A stretch of 39,152 bases of DNA from JAEZHK01 sp964575255 (GTDB lineage: Bacteria; Bacillota; Clostridia; Christensenellales; Aristaeellaceae). The stretch lies in NCBI GenBank assembly GCA_964575255.1, contig CAZNPZ010000023.1, positions 1 through 39,152 of the forward strand, given 5' to 3'. Numbering within the stretch: the stretch's first letter is position 1; each line of letters opens with the position of its first letter. Below are positions 7,169 to 14,308 of the stretch, piece after piece. The position numbers and the translations under genes are program-made. The notes under the pieces were generated by a model. That model ran no database searches. It saw nothing but the letters and a program-made list of their open reading frames with translations, and was not told where the DNA came from.

Positions 7169-8038
7169 ATGGAGCAAACGCCGATGCGCCGCGTGATCCG
7201 TCGCGTGCCGTTAAGCCAGGTCGCGCCCTGCCGGGAGCAGCCAAGACGCCGGTTTCAGGAAGAGTCGATCGCTCAGCTCGCTTCGTCCATTGAACGGGAC
7301 GGGCTTCTGTCGCCGCCGATGGTCAGGCCGTCCGGCGGCGGGTACGAGCTGATTGCCGGCGAGCGCCGCGTGCGCGCCTTGAAAAGGTTGGGCGCGGTCT
7401 CGGTGGACGCGCTGGTGGTGGAGGCGTCCGACAGCGAGGCGGCGATCCTTGCGCTGGTCGAAAACCTGCAGCGGGAGGAACTGCACTTTCTGGACGAGGC
7501 GGAGGCGTGCCGAAGGCTGATCGAATTGCACGGGTTGACCCAGCGGGAGGTGGCCGGGCGGCTTGGCAAAAGTCAGAGTGCGGTGGCGAATCTATTACGG
7601 CTCCTGACACTGCCGGAGAATGTTCTGGACGCGCTCCGGGAGACCAAGCTGGGCGAGCGCCACGCACGGGCACTATTGCGCGTGCCGGACGAGGAAACGC
7701 AACTGCACTACATTGAGCGCGCCGGAGCGGAGGGCATGAGCGTGCGCGCGCTGGAGGAGAGCATCGCACGCGCCGCCCGCGCGCCCAAGCGCACGCTGCG
7801 CATCCGCTGCCGCGACCAGCGCATGTTCGTCAACGCGCTCCTGTCCACCGTGCGCTCGCTGAACCGCGCGGGCGTCCGGGCGGTCAGCCAGGTGCTGGAG
7901 ACGCCGGACAGCGTCGAGGTGATTGTGACATTGCCGCGGGGGGCGTCGGAAGTCGAGGGAGACGAAAGAGGCGGCAGGAAACGGACCGGAGGGCTCCGCC
8001 CTCCAGACCTCCCGCAAGGGGAGATGATCCCCCCTTGA
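7169..8038 (+). CDS. ParB/Noc-family DNA-binding protein
   Basis: ParB-type CTPase/DNA-binding protein of 289 residues. The N-terminal ParB/Srx domain carries GERRVRA (64-70) and the ENLQREEL stretch (99-106). A helix-turn-helix follows at about 124-143 (LTQREVAGRLGKSQSAVANL), then the LGERHARALL segment (161-170) typical of ParB and Noc, and a dimerisation region at 205-255. GGAGG lies 7 nt before the ATG. No parA is adjacent, which fits Noc (nucleoid occlusion) better than a parAB operon, but family membership alone does not decide this. The final 16 residues (274-289) are encoded by repeat family C, so the native C-terminus has probably been replaced or extended by the repeat. No parS-like or Noc-box sequence was noticed. 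Confidence 0.88.
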   Translation: MEQTPMRRVIRRVPLSQVAPCREQPRRRFQEESIAQLASSIERDGLLSPPMVRPSGGGYELIAGERRVRALKRLGAVSVDALVVEASDSEAAILALVENLQREELHFLDEAEACRRLIELHGLTQREVAGRLGKSQSAVANLLRLLTLPENVLDALRETKLGERHARALLRVPDEETQLHYIERAGAEGMSVRALEESIARAARAPKRTLRIRCRDQRMFVNALLSTVRSLNRAGVRAVSQVLETPDSVEVIVTLPRGASEVEGDERGGRKRTGGLRPPDLPQGEMIPP

Positions 8039-8072
8039 CCCCGCTCTTAGGGGATAGAGAAAGCACAGAGCA
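7988..8072 (+). repeat. Family C hairpin pair, copy 1 (overlaps the parB 3' end)
   Basis: A GC-rich hairpin (7988-7994 with 7998-8004) is followed by a second hairpin around 8015-8036. The stretch 8011-8072 is a near-copy of 8122-8183, exactly 111 bp apart. The element encodes the last 16 residues and the stop codon of parB. Confidence 0.75.
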
Positions 8073-8102
8073 AGCCGAGGGAGGCGGGAAAGGCGGAAAT
8101 GG

Positions 8103-8183
8103 CGGGGGCGCTGCCAGCACCCCCGCAAGGGGAGATGATCTCCCCTTGACCCCGCGCTTAGGGGATAGAAAAAGCACAGAGCA
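8103..8183 (+). repeat. Family C hairpin pair, copy 2
   Basis: A GC-rich imperfect hairpin (8103-8127) leads into a perfect 10-bp stem (8126-8135 with 8139-8148, loop TGA). The stretch 8122-8183 repeats 8011-8072 with few changes, and the last bases form the left arm of the parB terminator. A third copy is at 33078-33127. Confidence 0.75.
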
Positions 8184-8209
8184 GCTTTATCGCTCTGTGC
8201 TAATTTTTC
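8173..8209. terminator. Bidirectional terminator between parB and egsA
   Basis: AGCACAGAGC (8173-8182) pairs perfectly with 8192-8201 around a 9-nt loop. ATTTTTC follows on the plus strand and TTTTTC on the minus strand, so it can stop transcription of both convergent genes. Confidence 0.85.
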
Positions 8210-8218
8210 ATTTCTCCC

Positions 8219-8268
8219 AATGCCCGCATGCGGGCATTGAAGAGGAGGTCCAGGGGCACTGCCCCTGG
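8219..8268. repeat. Perfect 20-bp palindrome and GC-rich hairpin in the parB-egsA gap
   Basis: Positions 8219-8238 are a perfect palindrome (half-site AATGCCCGCA). Eleven bases on, CCAGGGGC (8250-8257) pairs with GCCCCTGG (8261-8268) around ACT. The hairpin resembles the GC-rich part of family C. Positions 8269-8304 are GC-rich with nothing else recognised. Confidence 0.5.
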
Positions 8269-8304
8269 CGGGGGTCCGGGGGTGGAGCCACCGGCGTTCC
8301 TACG

Positions 8305-9660
8305 TCATTCCGCGTGGATCCTCGCGCGGGCTTCGGAGGTTAAGCCCATGTCCCACAGGAGGCTGCAGGACTGATACTTGTCGCGGATCTCGCGGGCGCC
8401 GGTAAAGGCGTCCTTCGCGTCCTGTTCGGAGATGCCCAGATCCTTGGGCACACGAGGCATGCCGAGGTCGCGCATCAGGCGGTCGATCGCCTCAGTATCG
8501 GGCATTTCCTCGTCGATGATCTTTAAAATCTCCGGCCAGCGCGCCTCGATCACGTCAAACCGCTTTTTGTGGTTCTCAGGATCGTTCTTTTTGACCTTCG
8601 CCTCGATCGAGAGGATCTGCGGCGCGGTGTTCCCGAAGATGCGGCGCACCATCGCCGCCCACGCATCAGAATCGAAGTTCGCGATGAAGTCCATCGCGCG
8701 CGCGCGGTCGGGCGTGAGCGTTTTGATCCAGTCGTACAGCCCCAGCGTCACATGGGTGCCGACGCCCACCTGAATACCGTGCAGGTCGGCCTTTTCGCCG
8801 CGCTCCATGCCCATCATCTCCCACATGTGGGAGAAGTAGTGCTCAAGGCCCGACGCGGGGCGGGACATCTGCGCGAACGACATCGCGACGCCGGACATGA
8901 CCAGCCCCTCGCTGACCGCCTGAATCGCGTCCGGATCGCGGGTCGCGATGGCGCCCGCGTTTTCCACGATCTTTTTGAGCGACGCGCGCATCAGCCCCGC
9001 GATCTCCTCACAGTAGTATTCGCCGGTGACGAGGTTGGAAAGCCGCCACTCGCAGACGGACACGTACTTCGCGAGCATGTCCCCCAGACCCGCCCACAGC
9101 ATGCGCATCGGGGCCTGGCACATGATCTCGCTGTCGCAAATGATCCCCACCGGGCACGCGTTGTAGACGGTTGATTTGACGCCGCTGACGTGCATCGAGG
9201 AGGAGTCGGACGCGTAGCCGTCCATCGACGGCGCGGTGCCGACCGCCACCTGCGGTTTCCCGACCGCGTGCGCGACCACCTTGCAGCAGTCGTTGATGAC
9301 GCCGCTGCCCACCGAAATGACGCCGTCAGACGATGGGTCATACGCCAAGAGGATCGAGCCGACCGAATACTCGTCCGGCTCCACGTGCTCCGCCGTCAGC
9401 ATGAAGAGTTTGTAGGGAATGCCCGCTTCCGTCAGAAGCGCTTCCACCTGAACGCCCGCGGCCTTGTAGGTGTTTTGGTCGCACACGATGAACGGCTTCT
9501 GGATGTTCAGCTTTTTCAGCACTTCCGGCAATAGTTTTACCGCGCCGCGACCCGCCTCGAACAGCTTCAGGCCGGTTGTGTGGTGCCTGCCGCAGCTGGG
9601 GCACGGATGACCCTTGGGGTCGAGCAGCTCCTGAAAACGCATTTCCGACAGATGTTTCAT
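8305..9660 (-). CDS. egsA: sn-glycerol-1-phosphate dehydrogenase (AraM/EgsA family)
   Basis: Iron-containing-alcohol-dehydrogenase-fold enzyme expected to reduce dihydroxyacetone phosphate to sn-glycerol-1-phosphate with NAD(P)H. It has about 451 residues. Family landmarks are the nucleotide-binding GSGVINDCCK, the substrate/metal stretch GTAPSMDGYASDSSS and downstream metal-binding histidines (HYFSHMWE, GVGTHVTLG). The N-terminus carries an extra Cys/His patch HPCPSCGRHH (residues 18-27) that could bind a metal. I chose the ATG at 9660, with AAGGG 8 nt upstream; the frame extends to 9717 without support. It follows alaS by 83 nt on the same strand and ends at a bidirectional terminator. Confidence 0.88.
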   Translation of the reverse strand: MKHLSEMRFQELLDPKGHPCPSCGRHHTTGLKLFEAGRGAVKLLPEVLKKLNIQKPFIVCDQNTYKAAGVQVEALLTEAGIPYKLFMLTAEHVEPDEYSVGSILLAYDPSSDGVISVGSGVINDCCKVVAHAVGKPQVAVGTAPSMDGYASDSSSMHVSGVKSTVYNACPVGIICDSEIMCQAPMRMLWAGLGDMLAKYVSVCEWRLSNLVTGEYYCEEIAGLMRASLKKIVENAGAIATRDPDAIQAVSEGLVMSGVAMSFAQMSRPASGLEHYFSHMWEMMGMERGEKADLHGIQVGVGTHVTLGLYDWIKTLTPDRARAMDFIANFDSDAWAAMVRRIFGNTAPQILSIEAKVKKNDPENHKKRFDVIEARWPEILKIIDEEMPDTEAIDRLMRDLGMPRVPKDLGISEQDAKDAFTGAREIRDKYQSCSLLWDMGLTSEARARIHAE

Positions 9661-9743
9661 GGCGAAGCCCTTCTTTGAAGTGTTTTTTCCGAAGACCACC
9701 GGTGCGACAGAACGCAATCGGCGCTTGGTCGCCCGGCTTCGGC

Positions 9744-11723
9744 TTACTTTCCGATGACCGCCTTGATGCGCCGGACGCCCGCGGAGGAGGATTCTTCCTT
9801 CAGAATCTTGAAGGACTGGAGATCTTCGATATTGTTCGCGTGCGGGCCGCCGCAGATTTCCTTGCTGAACGCGCCCATCGTGTACACCTTGACGCGCTCG
9901 CCGTACTTCGATTCAAACAGGCCGATCGCGCCCTTCGCCTTGGCCTCGTCCACGGTCATCTCCTCGCAGACGACCGCCCCGCCCGCCTTGATGTAGGAAT
10001 TGACCAGCGCCTCGACCTCCTGAATCTCCTCGTCGGTCATCCGGCGGGAGAACGAGAAATCAAACCTGAGCCGCTCGGCGGTGATGTTGGAGCCCTTCTG
10101 CGCGACTTCGTTTCCAAGAACCTTCCGGAGCGCCGCGTGCAAAAGGTGCGTCGCGGTGTGCAGCTTCGCGGTTTCCTCGGTGGTGTCCGCGAGGCCGCCC
10201 TTGAAACGCTGCTCCGCGCCCGCGTGGCTCTTTTCCTGATGCTGGCGGAAGCGCTCCTCAAAGCCCTCATTGTCCACCGTGAGGCCCTTTTCTCTGGCCA
10301 TCTCGGTCGTGATCTCGATCGGGAAGCCGTAGGTGTCGTAGAGCTTGAACGCGGCGCGGCCGTCGATTCTGGAGGCTCCGGCGCGCAGCTTTTGGATCAG
10401 CGCGCGGTATTCATCCAGTTTGCCCGCGTCGAACGCGCGGAGCGCCTCGATGATGGGCTGGTTGTCCGGCGTCGGCCGGAGCGTGGACGCGAACGCCTCC
10501 GCCGCCGCCTTCTGGTCGGAACCGGCAAGGCCCGCCTCAAAGGCATCCACGGCCTTTTGGACGCGCTCAATCTCCGAAATCACCTTGTCGAACTCGCGCA
10601 CGCCCTGCCGGAGCGTCCGCTGGAAACGGTCTTCTTCCAAATCGAACTGCTCCAGGATGTGCGCGTGGTGGCGCTCAAGCTCCGGATACGGCAGGCTGTA
10701 CTGATTGATGATGACCTCCGCGATCTTTGAAATCGACCCGGTGGGGAGGTCGATGTTCATGCCGTGGCGCACCGCGCGGCGGATGAGCCTGCGAAGCACG
10801 TACCCCTGGTCGACGTTGGACGGCGTCACGCCGCGGTCGTCGCCGATGATGAAGGTGGCGGTGCGCACGTGGTCGGCGATGATGCGCATCGAGCGGGTGG
10901 TCTCGGCGTCGGAGCCGTAAGTCTTGCCGGAAAGCTCCGCGATCTTTCCGAGGATGCCGGTAAAGAGGTCGGTCTCGTACACGCTCTTCGCGCCGGTCAG
11001 CACGCTGATCGTGCGCTCAAGGCCCATGCCGGTGTCCACGTTCTGCTGCGCGAGCGGCACATACGTTCCGTCCGCCTGCTTGTTGTACTGCATGAACACG
11101 TCGTTCCAGATCTCCAGGTACCTGCCGCAGTCGCAGGCGGGCGAGCAATCCGGCCCGCAGGGCGGCCGGTCGGTGATGATGAACATTTCGGAGTCCGGCC
11201 CGCAGGGGCCGGTGGTTCCGGCGGGGCCCCACCAGTTGTTCTTGCGGGGCAGATAGAAGATGCGCTCGGCGGGCACGCCCTGCGCGCGCCAGAGGGACGC
11301 GGCTTCCTCGTCGCGGGGCACAGCGTCGTCGCCCGCGAACACCGAGAACGCCAGCCGCTCCGGGTCAAGCCCCAGCCATTCAGGGCTGGTCAGAAACTCC
11401 CAGCTCCACGCGATGGCGTCTTTTTTGAAGTAATCGCCCAGCGACCAGTTGCCCAGCATCTCAAAGAACGTCAGGTGGCTGAAGTCACCCACTTCGTCGA
11501 TGTCGCCGGTGCGGATGCACTTTTGCACGTCGGTCAGCCGCGTGCCCATCGGGTGTTTCGCGCCCAGCAGGTAGGGCACCAGCGGGTGCATGCCCGCGGT
11601 GGTGAACAAAACCGTCGGGTCGTTCTCCGGGATGACCGACGCCGACGGAATCACCGCGTGACCCTTCGATTCAAAGAACTTGAGAAACAGCGAGCGAAGC
11701 TCCGAGGAGTGCGAAATGTTCAT
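9744..11723 (-). CDS. alaS: Alanyl-tRNA synthetase, short form lacking C-Ala domain
   Basis: Charges tRNA-Ala. The class II catalytic core is complete: the N-terminus has FFESKGHAVIPSAS, motif 2 is near THLTFFEMLGNWS-like sequence, and GMGLER follows. A four-Cys patch (CGPDCSPACDCG) lies in the catalytic half. The editing domain has HTATH (His522 and His526) and CGGPH (Cys624, His628), where most AlaS proteins have CGGTH. The protein ends 31 residues later at GVRRIKAVIGK, so the whole C-terminal DHHA1/C-Ala region of standard AlaS (about 875 residues) is absent. The reading frame ends cleanly at TAA with no sign of frameshift. A textbook promoter precedes it. GAGG lies about 10 nt before the ATG. 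Confidence 0.95.
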   Translation of the reverse strand: MNISHSSELRSLFLKFFESKGHAVIPSASVIPENDPTVLFTTAGMHPLVPYLLGAKHPMGTRLTDVQKCIRTGDIDEVGDFSHLTFFEMLGNWSLGDYFKKDAIAWSWEFLTSPEWLGLDPERLAFSVFAGDDAVPRDEEAASLWRAQGVPAERIFYLPRKNNWWGPAGTTGPCGPDSEMFIITDRPPCGPDCSPACDCGRYLEIWNDVFMQYNKQADGTYVPLAQQNVDTGMGLERTISVLTGAKSVYETDLFTGILGKIAELSGKTYGSDAETTRSMRIIADHVRTATFIIGDDRGVTPSNVDQGYVLRRLIRRAVRHGMNIDLPTGSISKIAEVIINQYSLPYPELERHHAHILEQFDLEEDRFQRTLRQGVREFDKVISEIERVQKAVDAFEAGLAGSDQKAAAEAFASTLRPTPDNQPIIEALRAFDAGKLDEYRALIQKLRAGASRIDGRAAFKLYDTYGFPIEITTEMAREKGLTVDNEGFEERFRQHQEKSHAGAEQRFKGGLADTTEETAKLHTATHLLHAALRKVLGNEVAQKGSNITAERLRFDFSFSRRMTDEEIQEVEALVNSYIKAGGAVVCEEMTVDEAKAKGAIGLFESKYGERVKVYTMGAFSKEICGGPHANNIEDLQSFKILKEESSSAGVRRIKAVIGK

Positions 11724-11758
11724 GAAAAATCTTCCTCACCATCTGAATTGCAGATTTT

Positions 11759-11787
11759 ATTGTACGCCCAGCCAAGAAATCTGTCAA
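11759..11787 (-). promoter_or_regulatory. Strong sigma-A promoter of alaS
   Basis: Minus-strand TTGACA (11782-11787), a 17-nt spacer and TACAAT (11759-11764). No T-box leader is present between it and alaS. Confidence 0.9.
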
Positions 11788-11854
11788 ATTAAGCATTCGC
11801 TAACGGTTTTATTCTCACTCATCCTGTGATAAACTGGCGTGAGGAGATGATTGG

Positions 11855-12496
11855 ATGGCTCTTGAGGAGATGGCCGCGTTCTTCGACGCGCGGGCAGACG
11901 GGTATGAGGCGCACATGCTGAAGAATGTGGCTGGGTCGGATCGGTTTTACCGGGAAACGATTCAGGCGCTGCCCGTGAAGCCGGGGATGCGCCTCCTTGA
12001 CCTCGGCTGCGGTACCGGGCTGGAACTCGATGAACTCTTCCGCCTGTGCCCGGACGCGGTCGTCACCGGGGTCGACCTCTCCGCCCGCATGCTGGACGAA
12101 CTCAAAAAGAAGCACGCCGCGCGCGCGCTTACGCTGATCCAGGGTGACTATTTCAACGTGCCGTTCCCCGGTCCGTTCGACGCCGCGGTATCGGTAGAGA
12201 CGATGCACCACTTCGAGGCGGACAGGAAGCTCGCGCTCTATCGAAAAATCGCCGCTGCGCTGACGCCGGGCGGCGAATATGTGGAGACCGACTTCGTCGC
12301 GGAAAACGACGCGTTCGAGGCGGAGTGCCTTGCGGGGATGCGCTCGGTTGTTCAGGAAAAAACCGCCGGGTTCTACCACATCGACATCCCGATGACGGTC
12401 GGACATCAACTGGCACTGATGCGCGAGGCATTCTCCTCCGCGGAACTGATCTGGCAGGGCGGCTCGACCGCGATCATCCGGGCGGTCAGGGCATGA
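11855..12496 (+). CDS. Class I SAM-dependent methyltransferase
   Basis: Soluble methyltransferase of 213 residues. Motif I is LLDLGCGTGLELDEL (about 47-61), the acidic motif II end is TGVDLSARML, and motif III-like ALTPGGEYVETDF follows. The substrate is unknown; the sequence resembles broad Methyltransf_25-type proteins. GAGGAG lies 8 nt before the ATG. It is divergent from alaS and convergent with the next gene, so it is probably a single-gene unit. No clear terminator was found in the 53 bp before the convergent gene. Confidence 0.88.
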   Translation: MALEEMAAFFDARADGYEAHMLKNVAGSDRFYRETIQALPVKPGMRLLDLGCGTGLELDELFRLCPDAVVTGVDLSARMLDELKKKHAARALTLIQGDYFNVPFPGPFDAAVSVETMHHFEADRKLALYRKIAAALTPGGEYVETDFVAENDAFEAECLAGMRSVVQEKTAGFYHIDIPMTVGHQLALMREAFSSAELIWQGGSTAIIRAVRA

Positions 12497-12549
12497 AAAA
12501 GACCCCCGCTGCGCGACCACGCGCGAACGGCGGCCTGTCGATCTTTACG

Positions 12550-13470
12550 CTAATTGAAGTAGTTGTAAACCCTTCGGATGTTCGCCTGATGCGCGGAATT
12601 GGAGTCGCCGCTGCCGTGGGTCTTGCTGCCGTACAGGTGCAGGCAGATCTGGCCGTCAAAGTTGTTGGAGCGGCTCATCTCGTACCCGTGCGGCATGCCG
12701 TTGATCGCGCCCGCGACGTAGCGGCCTCGCGTAATCAACAGCACCGCGCGGCTGTCCCATGACCATGTGCCGCCGTACATGCGCTTTAAAACCGTCGTGT
12801 CAGAGGCATACGCCGGCTCTACGTCGAAGTGGTTGTGGCCGCCCACGCGCCGGATGCGCAGGCGCGCGCCGGTATTGAGGTCGACAATCGTGGCCAGTCC
12901 GCCGACCGGGAAGAACCTGGAGCAGGTATAGTTGTTCCATCGCGTCTTGGTGACGCTTGGGCGGTGGCTGCTGGAGGAGAACAGCTTCTTGATCGTCGCG
13001 GTCGTCGCGGTGCCGGAAACCGACAAACCCGACATCATCTGGTACTGGCGAATTCCCTTCGCGGTGGAGGAACCGTAGTAGCCGTTGACCGATTTGGAAC
13101 TGATGAAGCCCCGCTTCGCCAACTGCGTCTGAAGCTTCTTCACAGCGGCGCTCTTGTCGCCGCCGCGCAGCGTTTTAATGGAACTGGACTTGGACTTGAC
13201 GACCCTGGTCAGCGACGATTTGGGCATGTAGCCCTTGACGCCGCCGATCGAAACCTTGCACCAATTGCCCTTGACCTGATAAACGACGACCTTTCGGCCT
13301 TTCGGAACCTTGCGCGTTTTGGCCTTTTGGGAAATCTTGCTGTACAGCTTGCAGGTAGACTTGGTCTTGAACGTAACCGCCGCCGTAGCCAAAGTCTGAT
13401 GCGTTAACCCCGCGAACGCGAGGAGAACAATGGCGATCACCAGCCGCTTTGCCCAAGCCTTCATGCGCAT
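12550..13470 (-). CDS. Secreted SH3/peptidoglycan-binding protein with a putative Cys-His catalytic domain
   Basis: About 306 residues. A signal peptide (to about residue 30, ending ATAA) is followed by a bacterial SH3-like domain (about 37-90), a peptidoglycan-binding domain 1 repeat (LRGGDKSAAVKKLQTQLAKRG..., about 100-165) and a C-terminal domain with FDGQICLHLYGSKTHG and a later AHQ. The conserved-looking Cys and His residues suggest a cysteine-type wall enzyme, perhaps distantly like L,D-transpeptidases, but I cannot name the family with certainty. It is probably exported and bound to the cell wall. I chose the ATG at 13470, preceded by GAAGG; the ATG at 13464 is also possible. A good promoter lies upstream. 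Confidence 0.8.
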   Translation of the reverse strand: MRMKAWAKRLVIAIVLLAFAGLTHQTLATAAVTFKTKSTCKLYSKISQKAKTRKVPKGRKVVVYQVKGNWCKVSIGGVKGYMPKSSLTRVVKSKSSSIKTLRGGDKSAAVKKLQTQLAKRGFISSKSVNGYYGSSTAKGIRQYQMMSGLSVSGTATTATIKKLFSSSSHRPSVTKTRWNNYTCSRFFPVGGLATIVDLNTGARLRIRRVGGHNHFDVEPAYASDTTVLKRMYGGTWSWDSRAVLLITRGRYVAGAINGMPHGYEMSRSNNFDGQICLHLYGSKTHGSGDSNSAHQANIRRVYNYFN

Positions 13471-13503
13471 GCACACCTTCTTTCCGATCTGCCAACCTCC
13501 CCC

Positions 13504-13532
13504 ATTATATTTCAAAACTATTACAAATTCAA
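13504..13532 (-). promoter_or_regulatory. Sigma-A promoter of the SH3/peptidoglycan-binding gene
   Basis: Minus-strand TTGAAT (13527-13532), a 17-nt AT-rich spacer and TATAAT (13504-13509). Confidence 0.8.
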
Positions 13533-13591
13533 GCCTCTGGGGATATAATTAACAAGTGTGGCCGACATATTGTGTAAGAACGTTGTCGCAT

Positions 13592-14128
13592 TTACCAGAT
13601 GTTGTGGGGAAGGCGTCGAAGCGCGTAGAATAATGGAAGACCCAGCGCGTAGCATACGCCCAGTTCTCCCCCGCCAACCTGCGCGACGGTCAGAAAAAAG
13701 GGCAGCGAGAACGCGTAGGAGAGCACCGCGCCGACGATGATGGCGTTCACCAGCACCGGCGGCAGCGCGGCGAGTACCGGCTTATCGCGATACCGATACG
13801 TCAGGCGCGCCGCGATCACCGTCGCGATGGTGCCAAAGAAGATGTCCAAACCCGTCGCGCTCCCGAAGAAGTTCGCGATCAAACAGCCGATCGAAAGCCC
13901 CATGACGCCCGCGGGCGTCAGGATGGGCAGAAGCGTCAGCGCCTCGGCGACGCGGAACTGCACCGCGCCGTAGCTGATGGGCGCGAGCAGCAGCGTCAGC
14001 GCCGCGTACAGCGCGGCGATCACCGCCACGCGGGTCATGTACCGAAGGTCCGGCTTTCGGGGGATCAAAAGAATCTCTTCGGACACATAGGCGGCCGCGC
14101 GGCGAAGAACGTTGGTGATGGACTCCAT
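13592..14128 (-). CDS. queT: QueT-family ECF transporter S component (queuosine precursor uptake)
   Basis: Integral membrane substrate-binding subunit of an energy-coupling-factor transporter, 178 residues with about five or six helices. The stretch ISYGAVQFRVAEALTLLP followed by GLSIGCLIANFFGSATGLD is typical of QueT (COG4708), which takes up queuosine precursors for tRNA modification. AGGAGG lies about 10 nt before the ATG. The shared ECF ATPases and T subunit are not in this window. Directly upstream lie a terminator hairpin and a small structured stretch that may be a preQ1 riboswitch, which is how queT genes are often controlled. It is probably transcribed by read-through from asnS when the terminator is open, or from an unseen promoter. 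Confidence 0.9.
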   Translation of the reverse strand: MESITNVLRRAAAYVSEEILLIPRKPDLRYMTRVAVIAALYAALTLLLAPISYGAVQFRVAEALTLLPILTPAGVMGLSIGCLIANFFGSATGLDIFFGTIATVIAARLTYRYRDKPVLAALPPVLVNAIIVGAVLSYAFSLPFFLTVAQVGGGELGVCYALGLPLFYALRRLPHNIW

Positions 14129-14143
14129 GATGGAATACCTCCT

Positions 14144-14172
14144 TAAAAACAGGGCCGTTCAGAGAACGGCCC
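14144..14172 (-). terminator. Terminator hairpin in the queT leader
   Basis: GGGCCGTTC (minus strand) pairs perfectly over 9 bp (14152-14160 with 14164-14172) around a 3-nt loop and is followed by TGTTTTT. It ends only a few bases before the queT Shine-Dalgarno, so it would block queT unless disrupted, as in a riboswitch-controlled leader. Confidence 0.8.
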
Positions 14173-14181
14173 AAAGAAGAG

Positions 14182-14201
14182 GGGGCGCTTTCAAGCGCCC
14201 C
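14182..14201 (-). terminator. GC-rich hairpin downstream of asnS
   Basis: GGGGCGCTT pairs perfectly with AAGCGCCCC around GA (14182-14190 with 14193-14201), followed on the minus strand by CTCTTCTTT. It is either the asnS terminator or part of the queT control region. A small CCGCG/CGCGG hairpin (14206-14219) precedes it. Confidence 0.5.
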
Positions 14202-14218
14202 TTACCCGCGTTGTCGCG

Positions 14219-14270
14219 GAATAACCTGGTTTTGTTTTGAGACAGGAGGGCCTCGAACTGTCTGTTATTC
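14219..14270 (-). promoter_or_regulatory. Candidate preQ1-I riboswitch upstream of queT
   Basis: In the minus-strand RNA, a short stem AGACAG/CTGTCT (14258-14263 with 14240-14245) encloses a 12-nt loop containing TTCGAGGCCCTC. It is followed by an A-rich tail CAAAACAAAACCAGG whose AGG could pair with CCT or CCC in the loop to form the H-type pseudoknot of preQ1-I aptamers. An outer 7-bp stem GAATAAC/GTTATTC (14264-14270 with 14219-14225) closes the element. The evidence is position (a queT leader with a downstream terminator) and this architecture; I could not align it to the family model. Confidence 0.42.
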
Positions 14271-14308
14271 AGCTTTTCACATTCGTCGCGTTTTCACGCG
14301 GTAAATCG

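Noticed and set aside
9576..11792. Long plus-strand frames of 384 and 342 codons
   Set aside because: Both lie opposite alaS and the start of egsA and have arginine- and histidine-rich shadow composition.
11724..11854. T-box riboswitch upstream of alaS (and likewise asnS and glyS)
   Set aside because: I looked for the conserved T-box sequence and a specifier stem in all three leaders and found none; the leaders of alaS and asnS are too short.
13541..13550. Plus-strand TATAAT as a promoter
   Set aside because: It points into the 3' end of the minus-strand queT gene, has no -35 and no downstream plus-strand gene.
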